A DNA stretch of 64,000 nt from Taudactylus pleione (GCA_031769625.1 JAUIMM010000188.1:11275001-11339000); one strand, 5' to 3'; counted from the first letter of the stretch, positions 11,808-24,398 are shown. The notes: generated by a model not told the origin, from the sequence alone. Made by a program: numbers and translations.

Positions 11808-14800
11808 CAGTTATATGATTCGGCCGTATATGACCTCATTATATGAGTCAGTGGTATATATGACCCCGTTATATGAGTCAGCGGTATATATGACCCCGTT
11901 ATATGAGTCAGCGGTATATATGACCCCGTTATATGAGTCAGCGGTATATATGACCCCATTATGAGTCAGCGGTATATATGACCCCGTTATATGAGTCAGC
12001 GGTATATGACCCCGTTATATGAGTCAGCCGTAAATTACCCCGTTATATGAGTCAGCGGTATATGACCCCGTTATATGAATCAGCGGTATATGACCCCATT
12101 ATATGAGTCAGCGGTATATGACCCCGTTATATGAGTCAGCGGTATATGACCCCGTTATATGAGTCAGCGGTATATGACCCCATTATATGAGTCAGCGGTA
12201 TATGACCCCGTTATATGAGTCAGCGGTATATGACCCCGTTATATATGAGTCAGCGGTATATGACCCCGTTATATGAGTCAGCGGTATATGACCCCATTAT
12301 ATGAGTCAGCGGTATATATGAACCCGTTATATGAGTCAGCGGTATATGACCCCGTTATATGAGTCAGTGGTATATATGACCCCGTTATATGAGTCAGCGG
12401 TATATATGACCCTGCTATACGAGTCAGCGGTATATATGACCCCGTTATACGAGTCAGCGGTATATATGACCCCGTTATAAGAGACAGCGGTATATATGAC
12501 CCCGTTATAAGAGTCAGCGGTATATGACCCCGTTATATGAGTCAGCGGTATATGACCCCGTTATATGAGTCAGCGGTATATATGACCCCGTTATATGAGT
12601 CAGCGGTATATATGACCCCGTTATATGAGTCAGCGGTATATGACCCCGTTATATGAGTCAGCGGTATATGACCCCGTTATATGAGTCAGCGGTATATGAC
12701 CCCATTATATGAGTCAGCGGTATATGACCCCGTTATATGAGTCAGCGGTATATGACCCCGTTATATATGAGTCAGCGGTATATGACCCCGTTATATGAGT
12801 CAGCGGTATATGACCCCGTTATATGAGTCAGCGGTATATGACCCCGTTATATGAGTCAGCGGTATATGACCCCGTTATATGAGTCAGCGGTATATGACCC
12901 CGTTATATATGAGTCAGCGGTATATGACCCCGTTATATGAGTCAGCGGTATATGACCCCGTTATATGAGTCAGCGGTATATGACCCCATTATATGAGTCA
13001 GCGGTATATATGAACCCGTTATATGAGTCAGCGGTATATGACCCCGTTATATGAGTCAGTGGTATATATGACCCCGTTATATGAGTCAGCGGTATATATG
13101 ACCCTGCTATACGAGTCAGCGGTATATATGACCCCGTTATACGAGTCAGCGGTATATATGACCCCGTTATAAGAGACAGCGGTATATATGACCCCGTTAT
13201 AAGAGTCAGCGGTATATGACCCCGTTATATGAGTCAGCGGTATATGACCCCGTTATATGAGTCAGCGGTATATATGACCCCGTTATATGAGTCAGCGGTA
13301 TATATGACCCCGTTATATGAGTCAGCGGTATATATGACCCCGTTATATGAGTCAGCGGTATATATGACCCCGTTATATGATTCAGCCGTATAAGACCCCG
13401 TTATATGAGTCAGCGGTATATATGACCCCGTTATATGAGTCAGCCGTATATGACCACGTTATATGAGTCAGTGGTATATATGACCCCGTTATATGAGTCA
13501 GTGGTATATATGACCCCGTTATATGAGTCAGCGGTATATATGACCCCGTTATATGAGTCAGCTGTATATGACCCCGTTATATGAGTCAGCGGTATATATG
13601 ACCCCATTCTATGAGTCAGCGGTATATATGACCCCGTTATATGAGTCAGCGGTATATATTACCCCGTTATATGAGTCAGCGGTATATGACCCCGTTATAT
13701 GAGTCAGCGGTATATATGACCCCATTCTATGAGTCAGCGGTATATATGACCCCGTTATATGAGTCAGCGGTATATATTACCCCGTTATATGAGTCAGCGG
13801 TATATGACCCCGTTATATGAGTCAGGTGTATGTATGACCCCGTTATATGAGTCAGTGGTATATATGACCCCGTTATATGAGTCAGTGGTATATATGACCC
13901 CGTTATATGAGTCAGTGGTATATATGACCCCGTTATATGAGTCAGTAGTATATATGACCCCGTTATATGAGTCAGTGGTATATATGACCCCGTTATATGA
14001 GTCAGTGGTATATATGACCCCGTTATATGAGTCAGTGGTATATATGACCCCGTTATATGAGTCAGCCGTATATATGACCCCGTTATATGAGTCAGCGGTA
14101 TATATGACCCCTTTATATGAGTCAGTGGTATATATGACCCCGTTATATGAGTCAGTGGTATATATGACCCCGTTATATGAGTCAGTTGTATATATGACCC
14201 CGTTATATGAGTCAGTGGTATATATGACCCCGTTATATGAGTCAGTGGTATATATGACCCCGTTATATGAGTCAGTGGTATATATGACCCCGTTATATGA
14301 GTCAGTGGTATATATGACCCCGTTATATGAGTCAGTGGTATATATGACCCCGTTATATGAGTCAGTGGTATATATGACCCCGTTATATGAGTCAGTGGTA
14401 TATATGACCCCGTTATATGAGTCAGTGGTATATATGACCCCGTTATATGAGTCAGTGGTATATAACCCCGTTATATGAGTCAGTGGTATATATGACCCCG
14501 TTATATGAGTCAGTGGTATATAACCCCGTTATATGAGTCAGTGGTATATATGACCCCGTTATATGAGTCAGTGGTATATATGACCCCATTATATGAGTCA
14601 GTGGTATATATGACCCCGTTATATGAGTCAGTGGTATATATGACCCCGTTATATGAGTCAGTGGTATATATGACCCCGTTATATGAGTCAGTGGTATATA
14701 TGACCCCATTATATGAGTCAGCGGTATATATGACCCTGCTATATGAGTCAGCGGTATATATGACCCCGTTATATGAGTCAGCGGTATATGACCCCGTTAT

Positions 14801-15075
14801 ATGAGTCAGGTGTATGTATGACCCCGTTATATGAGTCAGTGGTATATATGACCCCGTTATATGAGTCAGTGGTATATTTGACCCCGTTATATGAGTCAGT
14901 GGTATATATGACCCCGTTATATGAGTCAGCTGTATGTATGACCCCGTTATATGAGTCAGTGGTATATATGACCCCGTTATATGAGTCAGTGGTATATATG
15001 ACCCCGTTATATGAGTCAGTGGTATATATGACCCCGTTATATGAGTCAGTGGTATATATGACCCCGCTATTTGAT
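11808..15075. repeat. Giant 28/30-bp minisatellite
   Basis: About 110 tandem copies of a unit containing TATATGAGTCAGCGG, TATATATG and ACCCCGT. Unit length alternates between 28 and 30 bp through gain or loss of one TA. In the right half, GTCAGTGG largely replaces GTCAGCGG. The 30-bp units keep long frames open (up to 239 codons, period 10 residues); these are not genes. An internal block is duplicated about 692 bp apart. Confidence 0.97.
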
Positions 15076-16843
15076 GCAAAGGTTTAATTCCACACCTTTT
15101 TCCAGAGCCATACACCCATTTGCTGCTTCCAATAAGTTAATGCTTCCTGAAGACCTGCGGTGATTACTGTGGAAGCTTTCTCCATAATGATGAATGTTAT
15201 CAAATTCAGCCGACATCCAATTATCCAAATGTGCTGATAACAGATAACAGACTTTGCTGGGGAAAAAAATGTGTGTTTAACCCCTGTGTGAACCTGCTGC
15301 AAGAATAGATTGAGTTCCAGCGGTGTCATCTAATCTGCGACTCCAATAACTGTTGCTGAAATAAACCTTATCACAGCACTTTGCATTGGCACTGAGGAGA
15401 TAGCAGACTTGGGAGGTAGCTACGAGTCCCTCTAGTGGCAATCGCACATATTACATCACTTTTTTTAGCTTTTAAAGTACTCAGTGTTGGGATAATTGGG
15501 GCGCTATTTATTATTAATTGTTATGGTCTTGAAAATTAGCACTGCATAACACAGTAAAAATAATCAAAGGTAAACTTATGACAGTTTCTATAAAAAACTA
15601 TGGGAACTGCGTCTGTGTCCGTTTGGTGCCAGTGCGTTGCAGGGGCGTGCATAACTTATCAACTGCGTGGCCATAAGCAGCCATAGCGCTGATAGCGTGC
15701 GTGGATGTGAGCAATTTCTGAGTAAGGTCAGGGCTTGTGCAAGTGTGTATATGGGCCCGATGTTACCGATTGTTTCGCTATGTTGGCCAAGTACACGGAT
15801 GTGAGTAAGGGGAAGTGGGCGTCCTTATGTCTGCCTGCGATCGCAATGTGAATGCACACATTTAAACCGCTGATATTAGCAACTGCGCTGCGTGCTTATA
15901 AGCAGAATAGCGCTCCGCAGAGAATCAGGCGCACAGAAAGGTAAAGTGACCTGATGAGTTGGACAGAGACTGCAATGAAATCTCGTGTGCAGAACGCGCT
16001 CTGGAAAAAGGTGCATTTTACACTATGTGGCCAGTCTGACAGGAGCAGCATATGGGACTGGCTTATGCCAGAAATAGCTGCACGGTGGTAGTGGCAATTG
16101 CTAAAAATACAGTATACTATTCATACACTATACAGTACATGACTGGACAGTGTCATTACCCTATATAATTACAAAAGGTCTGTCCTGTCAATGTGCGCGT
16201 GTCCTAGGGCGCAGGCCTCTACGGCTGCCACTGCGAGGGAGATGGGACTGACTTTGTAGAGGAAGACTGGCCGCTGGGGAAAGTATGAGACTGTTCGGGA
16301 AACAGCAGAGAAGGAACTGGGGGTAGAGAATGAGGTGACCCATCATATGCTGGGCCCAATAAACTAATAAATAATAAAGTAGAATTTACCAGGTCAAAAT
16401 AAAACCAGATCAGCTGGCGGGGGAAGGGGTCGCTGGAAAGTGAGCGCCATTACCGGCATTGGGGGGGCTGATGACGTGATTCAGTACGAATTGCGTCATC
16501 GACCTCCAGGAATACCCACTTTCACTTGGTAAATGGGCGGCTGCAGGCAAGCGGTGGCCGGCTACTGAAGACTTTCTTGGGCGGCCGTGTACTGCACTAC
16601 CCAATTTTCGGGAGCCTCCTGGCCACACCGGGAGTGGAGGCAAGTATGATGCAAATACATTGTAGCAGCCACATCACTAGAGTGGGAGGGATTCAGGCAC
16701 ATTCAGCTAATCAGTTGCAGCTCCCGATCATCACCATCAGCTCACATTTTGCCCGACAGGCACATATGCGCCTTTCTTGTGGTCTCTATGGGACGCATTT
16801 TGTGCAGACCCGTCCTTGGCCATGCTTGCACGTACCCTCCAAA
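15076..16843. other. Intergenic; one partial D-family transposon
   Basis: About 15600-15930 resembles part of the element at 37587-38115 (shared GCGTTGCAGGGGCGTGCATA and GATGTTACCGAT text, ending AGAATCAGGCGC). The remainder, including a 137-codon frame at 16526-16939, shows no recognisable domain or splice structure. Confidence 0.45.
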
Positions 16844-17225
16844 GGAAACGGTATGAATTACCGCCGGTCCCCTGGCCCGCGTTTGGAATCCCGACACCAG
16901 GAGGCCGGCAGAGGAGGAAATCCCAATCGTCTAAGGTAAGTATACACTAACCTAATTCTAACCCCCTAACCCTACTTTAGGGTGCCTAACCCTAATCCCC
17001 CCTCTAAGTGCCTAAACCTAACCCCCCTTCCCCGCCGCCTAAACCTAAGTCCCCCCCGGGGGGTGCCTAACCCTAACCCTCCCTTCCCCCTAGCCTAACC
17101 CTAACCTAACCCTAAGTCCCCCCTGGGAACCCTACATCTAGACGCCGGTCATTTAACCCTCGCCGGGATATCAGTCGGGAAGCCGGCTGTCGGTATAACG
17201 TCAGCTGGCTTCCCGATTGTATACC
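16844..17225 (-). mobile_element. T-family MITE with telomere-like core, copy T-a
   Basis: The element begins GGAAACGGTATGAATTACC and ends GTTGTATACC-like text (ATTGTATACC). It is flanked by a perfect 8-bp duplication, CCTCCAAA, at 16836-16843 and 17226-17233. Its core (about 16935-17125) is a run of CCTAACCCTAA-like motifs, and a CTAGACGCCGGTCATTTAACC block is shared with T-b and T-c. Non-coding. Confidence 0.85.
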
Positions 17226-18132
17226 CCTCCAAACCGTGTCCTGTCCCAATTAGCACATGGGGCAACAAGTGCAAAATGCTCCTCAGTCGGTGTAGGACAG
17301 GATGTGTAAGAATATTTGGTGAGCATTTGCTGTAAGTACAAACAAAAAGAACAATTTGCTAGAAGAAGGGGCTCAAATTGTGTTTCTGTCCAATTCAGCA
17401 TGAGCCAGAAAACAAACTGCAACAGTAATCAGACAGAGAAGTAAAGGTTTTCCCCACAAGATGGCGCTGTATACACAGAATTGTTTGCAGTGAGTCACTG
17501 GCGGGTGTAGTATGAAAAGTCGACATTCTGACCGGATGCCGATACTGGCTAGTTAATAATACTTAAGGGCAGTCATGGAACTCAGGGCCTGATTGAGATG
17601 TGGACGGTATTGCAGGGGCGCAAGGAAGCGGCTGTGCAATACAGTCCAGCTAAAATACAAATCAGCAGGAGGGGCCGGTGTGTAGGAAATAGACTCCTCC
17701 AGCTGTCATCTGCAATCCGAGAGCAGCGTCGCGATGGTGGCTGACCACGGCCAGGTTGCATAAGCAGAGACTTACTAACCACTCTGTCAGTTCCAGGAAG
17801 TCTGCGTAGGACTGCGCAGACCCTGGGCTTGGCACTCCCACAAAACAGAGACGTCATGCCTTCGTATTGAGCAATGGAAGCGGTCGCCGTTAACTCCCTG
17901 CCCACAAACGGACACAAGCTATCAATCAGGCTGCGGCTCAGGGGACACTGTGACCGAGATGGCAGGACCTGTTGTGCACATGACGCCCGCCATCAGATAT
18001 GGACGTAAACCATCAGTACACAGGACTAGAGACCACCCGGTCACATTCCAGCCATCATATCTCTAGTGCAGGGTAACAGGGACAGGACTAATGAGCGCAG
18101 GGAAAGCTGCCTGAGGGTACACTACACGTTAT
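17226..18132. other. Intergenic; possible eroded transposon end
   Basis: At about 17586 the text GGGCCTGATTGAGATGTGGAC resembles a degenerate left end of the H/C/D group, but no partner end was found. The remainder is unassigned. Confidence 0.35.
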
Positions 18133-18659
18133 GGAGCTCATTCAGAGCCGCTCGCTGCTGGCGGCCGCTCCCTCTGAATGTGGGCGTTTTTTTTTCATTT
18201 ATTTTTTTTGGGCCCCGGCCGCTCGCAAAGCTCTGGGTGACCACCCACAGCTTGTGCAAGCGGGCTGGAGACTGTTGCGATAATCGCGACCATCGGCCTT
18301 GCGACAAGACCCTAGGGTAGGGTCTAACTTCCGCAAGGCAGAGTGGACTTCCTGCTCTAATAGAACAGGAAGTCCACTACTGACATCAATAGTGATGTCA
18401 GCTGGACCGCCCAACAAACGCCAGGTGTTCCTAAGGGAACGCCTGCGTTTGTGCAGGAACCCCCCCCCCACCCGAACACAAAACGGGGCGAGCTGTCAAT
18501 CAACAACGACAGCCACCCAGTCTTGTTGCACTGCCCGTAGCGAACGAACTTCAGTCGCTCAGCGGGGCTCGCGCACGCCGGACCCGTCGCATGCGCAGTG
18601 CGCAAACATCGGCCTGCTTGCGCTCGCACAGCACTTGCGAGCGGCCCTGAATCAGCTCC
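18133..18659 (+). mobile_element. H-family serial-hairpin transposon, copy H3 (527 bp)
   Basis: Complete copy with TAT duplicated on both sides (18130-18132, 18660-18662). It starts GGAGCTCATTCAGAGC and ends CTGAATCAGCTCC. The hairpin that reads GGAGTGATTTTGG in H5 here reads AGTGGACTTCCTG (18342-18354), and its partner arm is the exact complement (18366-18378). A T-run at about 18187-18212 interrupts the first part. Non-coding. Confidence 0.9.
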
Positions 18660-18990
18660 TATATCCCAAAGACATCCTAAATGTAAACTGAATTAGAAAG
18701 ACAGTTGGTAGTGTACACTGGGTACAGGGCTGAAACTAGGGGCGTGCGACCGGTGCCATCGCGCCCCCTGTGTGCAACATCATGATGTCATTAAGCCCTG
18801 TTACGGCCCTGTCTGGGTGCTAACATGAAATAAAATAAAAGAGAATTCACTTGACATAAGAATGACTTTCCTCTATCCCTGATCGGGGGGCAATGGTACA
18901 GTAGCTCCCATGTATATATCTGATGGTGTGATACCCTCTATATAACAGCCACATAATACTCAGCAAGAAATAATATGATGCTAAATGGTC
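18660..18990. other. Unassigned spacer
   Basis: Short intergenic stretch between H3 and the next array. Nothing recognised. Confidence 0.5.
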
Positions 18991-20392
18991 CTCTTACCCC
19001 ATTACATGTGACACGCTACCTTATAATGTACATAACATATGACACGCTACCTTATAATGTACATAACATATGACACGCCACCTTATAATGTACATAACAT
19101 ATGACATGCCACCTTATAATGTACTGTACATATCATGACACGCCACCTTATAATGTACATAACATATGACATGCCAACTTATAATGTACAAGCCATATGA
19201 CACGCATCTTATAATGTACATAACATATGACATGCCATCTTATGTACTATACATATCATGATACGCCATCTTATAATGTACATAACATATGACATGCCAT
19301 CTTATAATGTACATACCATATGACACGCCACCTTATAATGTACAAACCATATGACACGCCATCTTATAATGTACATAACATATGACATGCCATCTTATAA
19401 TGTACTGTACATATCATGACACGCCATCTTATAATGTACATACCATATGACACGCCACCTTATAATGTACATACCATATGACACACCACCTTATAATGTA
19501 CATAACATATGACATGTCACCTTATAATGTACAAACCATGACACGCCATCTTATAATGTACATAACATATGACACGCCATCTTATAATGTACAAACCATA
19601 ATAATGTATATAACATATGACACGCCATGTTATAATGTACATATCATATGACACGCCACCTTATAATGTACAAACCATATGACATGCCATCTTATAATGT
19701 ACTGTACATATCATGACACGCCATCTTATAATGTACATACCATATGACACGCCACCTTATAATGTACATAACATATGACATGCCACCTTATAATGTACAA
19801 ACCATATGACACGCCACCTTATAATGTACATAACATATGACACGCCATCTTATAATGTAATGTACATATAATGACATGCCACCTTATAATGTACATACCA
19901 TATGACACGCCACCTTATAATGTACATAACATATGACATGCCACCTTATAATGTACAAACCATATGACACGCCATCTTATAATGTACATAACATATGACA
20001 CGCCATCTTATAATGTACAAACCATATGACACGCCATCTTATAATGTACATACCATATGACACGCCACCTTATAATGTACAAACCATATGACACTCCATC
20101 TTATAATGTACATGCCATATGACATGCCATCTTATAATGTGCATAACATATGACACCCCATCTTATAATGTACAGAACATATGACACACCACCTTATAAT
20201 GTACATACCATATGACACACCACCTTATAATGTACAAACCATATGACACGCCATCTTATAATGTACATGCCATATGACACGCCATCTTATAATGTGCATA
20301 ACATATGACACCCCACCTTATAATGTACAGAACATATGACACACCACCTTATAATGTACATAACATATGACACGCCATCTTATAATGTAGAC
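18991..20392. repeat. 31-bp minisatellite
   Basis: About 45 copies of a unit containing TTATAATGTACATAACATAT and GACACGCCACC. Variants (CATACC, CAAACC, an inserted CTGTACATATCATGA) recur in a patterned order, implying duplication of multi-unit blocks. Confidence 0.95.
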
Positions 20393-20424
20393 AACGATAT
20401 AAAGGGCAATCAACTACAACTGGG

Positions 20425-20940
20425 GCCACTATTTAAAGAGCACTGCATAACAGGTACCACTATTGGGGGCACTGCATGGGGCGGAACTACTACTGGGGGC
20501 ACTATATAAGGGGCTTACTACTGGGGGCACAAGGGGCACTGCACAGGAGGAACCACTATTGGGGGCACTGTAAAAGGGGCACTGCATAGGGGGGACCACT
20601 ACTGTAGGCCTGCATAAGGGGGACCTCTCCTGGGGCACAAGGGGCACTGCATAGGTGGGACCATTACAGGGGGAACTGTATAAGGGCTACTGCATAGGGA
20701 GGACCACTACAGGGGGCACTTCATAGGGGAGACTACTACAGGGGGCACTATATAAGGGGCACTATGGGGGACTGCATAAGGGGGACCACTCCTGGGGCAC
20801 ATTGGGTACTGCACAGGGGAGACAACTACTGGCAGCACTGTATAAGGGGCACTGCATAAGAGGGACTACTACTGGGGACATTGCATACTGGGGGTACTGT
20901 ATAAGGGGCACTACTGGGGGGACTGCATTAAGGTGCATAT
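20425..20940. repeat. Diverged GGGGCACTGCATA tandem repeat
   Basis: A loose array of roughly 25-35 bp units built on GGGGCACTGCATAAGGGG plus GACCACTACTGGG. Units are less conserved than in the neighbouring arrays, so this is probably older. Confidence 0.8.
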
Positions 20941-21085
20941 GAAATGGAAAGGACTGTTCCCAGAGTGACGAGAAAGGGGCGTGTGTCATGGTTATGGTTT
21001 TTTCCATGAGACCACGGCCCCTTAATTTGTTTGGGTACGCGCAACAATATGCCTTGGGCACCAAAAAATACACTCGTTTACCAAA

Positions 21086-21236
21086 AAATTTATATTTCAA
21101 CTCAGGATCATAATGTGTGGACGTTTCGGTCCCCCAGGACCTTTATCAAGACCCAACAAAAGAAAACAGCACAGCTACCACCAAAGGTCCTGGTGGACCG
21201 AAACGTCCACACATTATGATCGTGAGTTCAAATAAA
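21086..21236. repeat. Foldback sequence with about 48-bp arms
   Basis: The left arm starts CAACTCAGGATCATAATGTG and includes GACGTTTCGGTCC. The right arm (about 21184-21232) is its inverted complement ending CGTGAGTTC. The arms enclose about 50 bp. It is probably a MITE or the hairpin end of a larger element; boundaries were not established. Confidence 0.7.
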
Positions 21237-21444
21237 AGGAAAATAATTTTTGCATGAAGTTCGGTGAGTGCCCTTTTCTTTAGATTTTTTGTGTTTTGGG
21301 CTATATTCCTGTAATGGAGCAGTCCCTTGGTCCAGCGTGCAGTTCAGTTGCGAAGTATATATATATACATACACACACACACAGTATAACAGTATATATT
21401 TATATATGCCAATTTACAGGTATTTACAACGTGACAAAGTTTGG

Positions 21445-21446
<2 letters not shown>

Positions 21447-21488
<42 letters not shown>

Positions 21489-21514
21489 CACACACACACA
21501 CACACATATATACA
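21447..21514. repeat. (TA)n followed by (CA)n microsatellite
   Basis: About 20 TA dinucleotides followed by a CA run. A shorter CA/TA tract precedes at 21355-21405. Confidence 0.95.
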
Positions 21515-22428
21515 CACAATTATAGCACATCTGCCCTGATTTTCTGAACATTTCATCAAAGGAATTTCAACACAAATCCTCAAGTACCCTATTCATACAC
21601 TTAACTGGAGAGAGCTATAAGTTTTGTACGCGCTTTTTCACTCAATTACATCTTCATTTACTTAAAACACACATTTCTCAATTATGGCATACCCAGGAAT
21701 TAAACCCAAGACCTCACACACCTTACACATGGAGCTATTTTCTCCTGAATAGGAAGCCTGGTAAATCTAACTATATGAATCTAGGTGTAATTGTCAGTGT
21801 AAAACTATTGCCGCTAAGCAGACCTACAGCATGTTGTGTGGCTGCCGGGCATTGGATGTGTGCTTGCACACTACTTAGATCTGCTTAGTTGCAATGACCT
21901 GCATCTGAGCCCAGTTATGTGAGTGTTAGCGCTCACTCTGAGAAGCAGCCGAGAGTTTCTGTACTGTATACAACTATGGTCTCAGCGCAGTCGAGAACAA
22001 TTTAAAAGATAATAGCCGGTACCAGGGCTGCCACCAGGTCATTGTGGGGCCCAAGTTAAAAGAGTTGGGATCTGATAGCGTTAAACCATGCTACTGTGAA
22101 GACTGTAGTGTAATGGAAGCAATGGGAAGTATGAGGGACAGGGCCACAATGCATGAGTGTCAGCTCTTCAGCCAAGTGTTCTGATGTACTACTACTGCCA
22201 TCTAATGAGATAACGTAAAATTTAAATGGGAAATAATTTCAACACTAAAGTACTGTCATTAAAGTAACTAGTCCTGGAAAAGAGAAAGATAAGGGACTGC
22301 ACCATTATATGTGTCATGTATCTATCCCACAGAGGTGACTTGGCCCTCATTCAAAAAAAAAAAATATATATATATATATATTTATTTATTAGGTATAGCT
22401 TCTCATCATGATCCACTCAATGTACTGA
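21515..22428. other. Unassigned intergenic DNA
   Basis: No exon, RNA gene or transposon termini were recognised. A short (AT)n tract lies at about 22362-22383. Confidence 0.45.
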
Positions 22429-22923
22429 GGGCCTGATTCAGACCCGCTCACAAGCGGGTTGATGGTGACCCAGTGCATACGCGCGGAATGCGCGAGCCAC
22501 GTAGCGAGTGAGACCTTCACTCGCTCTGGAGCTCGCAGCAAATCGGGACGGCTGTCGATGTTGATCAAAAGCTCGTCCCGGGTAGGGGGGGTGGCTGAAC
22601 AAATGGAGGCGTTCCCGAAGGAACGCCTGCCATTTGTGGGCGGCCCTACTGACATCACTCGTGATGTCAGTAGTGGACTTCCGGGCCTTATTAGAGCTGG
22701 AAGTCCACTTGGCATTGCGAGGGCTGAGACCCTACTACCACAAGGGTCTCCTCGCAATGCCGATGGTCCCGATAATCGTGACCATCGCCAGGCCGCCCGC
22801 ACAAGCTGTGGGTGGTCACCCACAGCTGTGCGAGCGGCCTGGGGGCCGGAATTAAAAAAAAAATAGGGACGCCCTGATACAGAGTGAGCGCACGCAAATA
22901 GCGTGCGCCTCTGAATCGGGCCC
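22429..22923 (-). mobile_element. H-family serial-hairpin transposon, copy H4 (495 bp)
   Basis: Complete copy, inverse orientation to H2, with TGA on both sides (22426-22428, 22924-22926). It starts GGGCCTGATTCAGACCCGC and ends TCTGAATCGGGCCC. The order of stems is the reverse of H2: GCTGTGGGTGGTCACCCACAGC is at about 22804-22825 and the GACATCACTCGTGATGTC palindrome is at about 22651-22668. Confidence 0.9.
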
Positions 22924-23455
22924 TGAATACGGTGATGCTTTATAAATAAATGATGATGATAATAACAGTGACATCAGTTTGCATACGCTTCGGGTTTTGT
23001 AAGTAAAATGACATTTTGATAAAGTGGCCCCGTAATATAAAATGGAAGCTGCTACTACTGAACAGCCGATGACAGTGGTAAACTTTTACCCGCAATTGGC
23101 AAAAGGTCACATTTGCATATTCTGCTCTGTAGCAAACGAACCTTAATTACTTTCTCAAGTGACCGGCGATAATGCTTGTAGCGTGTCTGCTGACACCGCT
23201 CGCTGTGCGCACTGCACCTCCTCCCCGACCTGCTAACATGAAACCAGGCTGATAACCCGGGAAACTCAAGATAGGTTACAGAAGCAAATGACGGCAAAGA
23301 TGGCGGAGGAAGAATCAAACTATGTCCAGTATAGTGATGATGGTCTCAAAATAAGTTACTGTAATAAAGTACTAGATAATGTAGAGGGAATAATGTCATT
23401 GGACAATAAAATGAAGTCAATATTTATACAGATGAAGCAAAGCTGGTGTAATCAG
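22924..23455. other. Unassigned intergenic DNA
   Basis: No convincing exon or element was seen. Frames here are short with no recognisable domain. Confidence 0.45.
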
Positions 23456-24398
23456 CAGCACGGTGTAATGGTGAGCATTACTGACTCACAGCACTGAGGT
23501 CATAGGTTCGATTCCCACCCTGGCCCCACCTGTGTGGAGTTTGTATATTCTCCCTGTGCTTGCGTGGGTTTTCCCCGGGTACTCCGGTTTCCTCCTACAC
23601 TCCAAAAATATACTGGTAGGTTAATTGGCTCCCAACACAAATTACCCCTAGTGTGTGTGTGTGTGTGAGCATGTGATAGGGAATATTGGGCCTGATTCAG
23701 AGCCGGACGCAATTAGCGCTCGCTCGTCCTGAAAATAGGGGTGGCTATTCAAATGAACCGTTCGCTGTTTGCGGTCTGTTCACGCCTCTAGGTCTGAACG
23801 AGCGTACAAAACTTGTGGTCATTTTTTTGGAAACTACGTCCCCTGGCCGCTCGCATCCTACGTCATGTCCGCTATTTATTAGATTAATCGAGTACATCGA
23901 ACAGGGTATGAACTGCTCGCTATTCTTATGGTTGGTTTTTGCTACCACAATTTTGCGAGCAGTTCTGGCTTAAAAAAAACCCAGTGACGTGGTCAAAGAC
24001 GCTGCTGTTTTAAATATGCACACCCATAAAACGCCCGTTTTGACCTTTAAGCACGCCTGCGATCGGATCTCCACTCCCCGTTTTCAAGCACCTTCCCCTG
24101 TTACCACCCACATACGCCTCATCCTGTCACTCAAATTATCAGGCATTCGCTATTTTGCGAGCACATGAATTTCGGCCGCACTGACTGGTTCGCATTCGTA
24201 TAACGATCCGTACGCATGCGCAGTTGGGCAAACATCGCTCGGAGCGAACGAGCTGCCGCTTACGAGTGGCTCTGAATCAGGCCCATAGAGTGTAAGCTCC
24301 ACTGGGGCAGTGACTGATGTGAATGGCCAAATATTCTCTGTAAAGCGCCGCGGAATATGTGTGCGCTCTATAAATAACTGGTAATAATAAATAAATAA
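23456..24398 (+). mobile_element. tRNA-derived V-type SINE, split by C4
   Basis: Head: GGTGTAATGGTGAGCATTAC resembles a pol III A box, followed by B box GGTTCGATTCC at about 23506. Centre: GTGTGGAGTTTGTATATTCT through CCGGTTTCCTCCTACACTCC is the conserved V-SINE central region. Tail: after C4 the SINE resumes at 24285 with GAGTGTAAGCTCCACTGGGG and ends GCTCTATAAATAACTGG plus an AATAAATAAA run. A non-autonomous retroposon, presumably mobilised by a LINE sharing the tail. A reverse-strand copy lies at 47177-47520. Confidence 0.85.
23688..24284 (+). mobile_element. C-family TIR transposon, copy C4 (597 bp) inside a SINE
   Basis: Starts GGGCCTGATTCAGAGC and ends GGCTCTGAATCAGGCCC, and is collinear and the same length as C2. 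Flanks are ATT on the left and ATA on the right. The undisturbed SINE would read through as AATATAGAGTG, so the duplication is ATA with one later change. The insertion postdates the SINE. Confidence 0.87.

Noticed and set aside
13759..14478. 239-codon frame of 10-residue repeats
   Set aside because: Produced by the 30-bp minisatellite and broken wherever a 28-bp unit occurs.
16935..17125. Interstitial telomere
   Set aside because: The CCTAACCCTAA-like motifs are imperfect and confined within a MITE with exact 8-bp duplications, shared by two other copies. A fused telomere is not needed to explain them.
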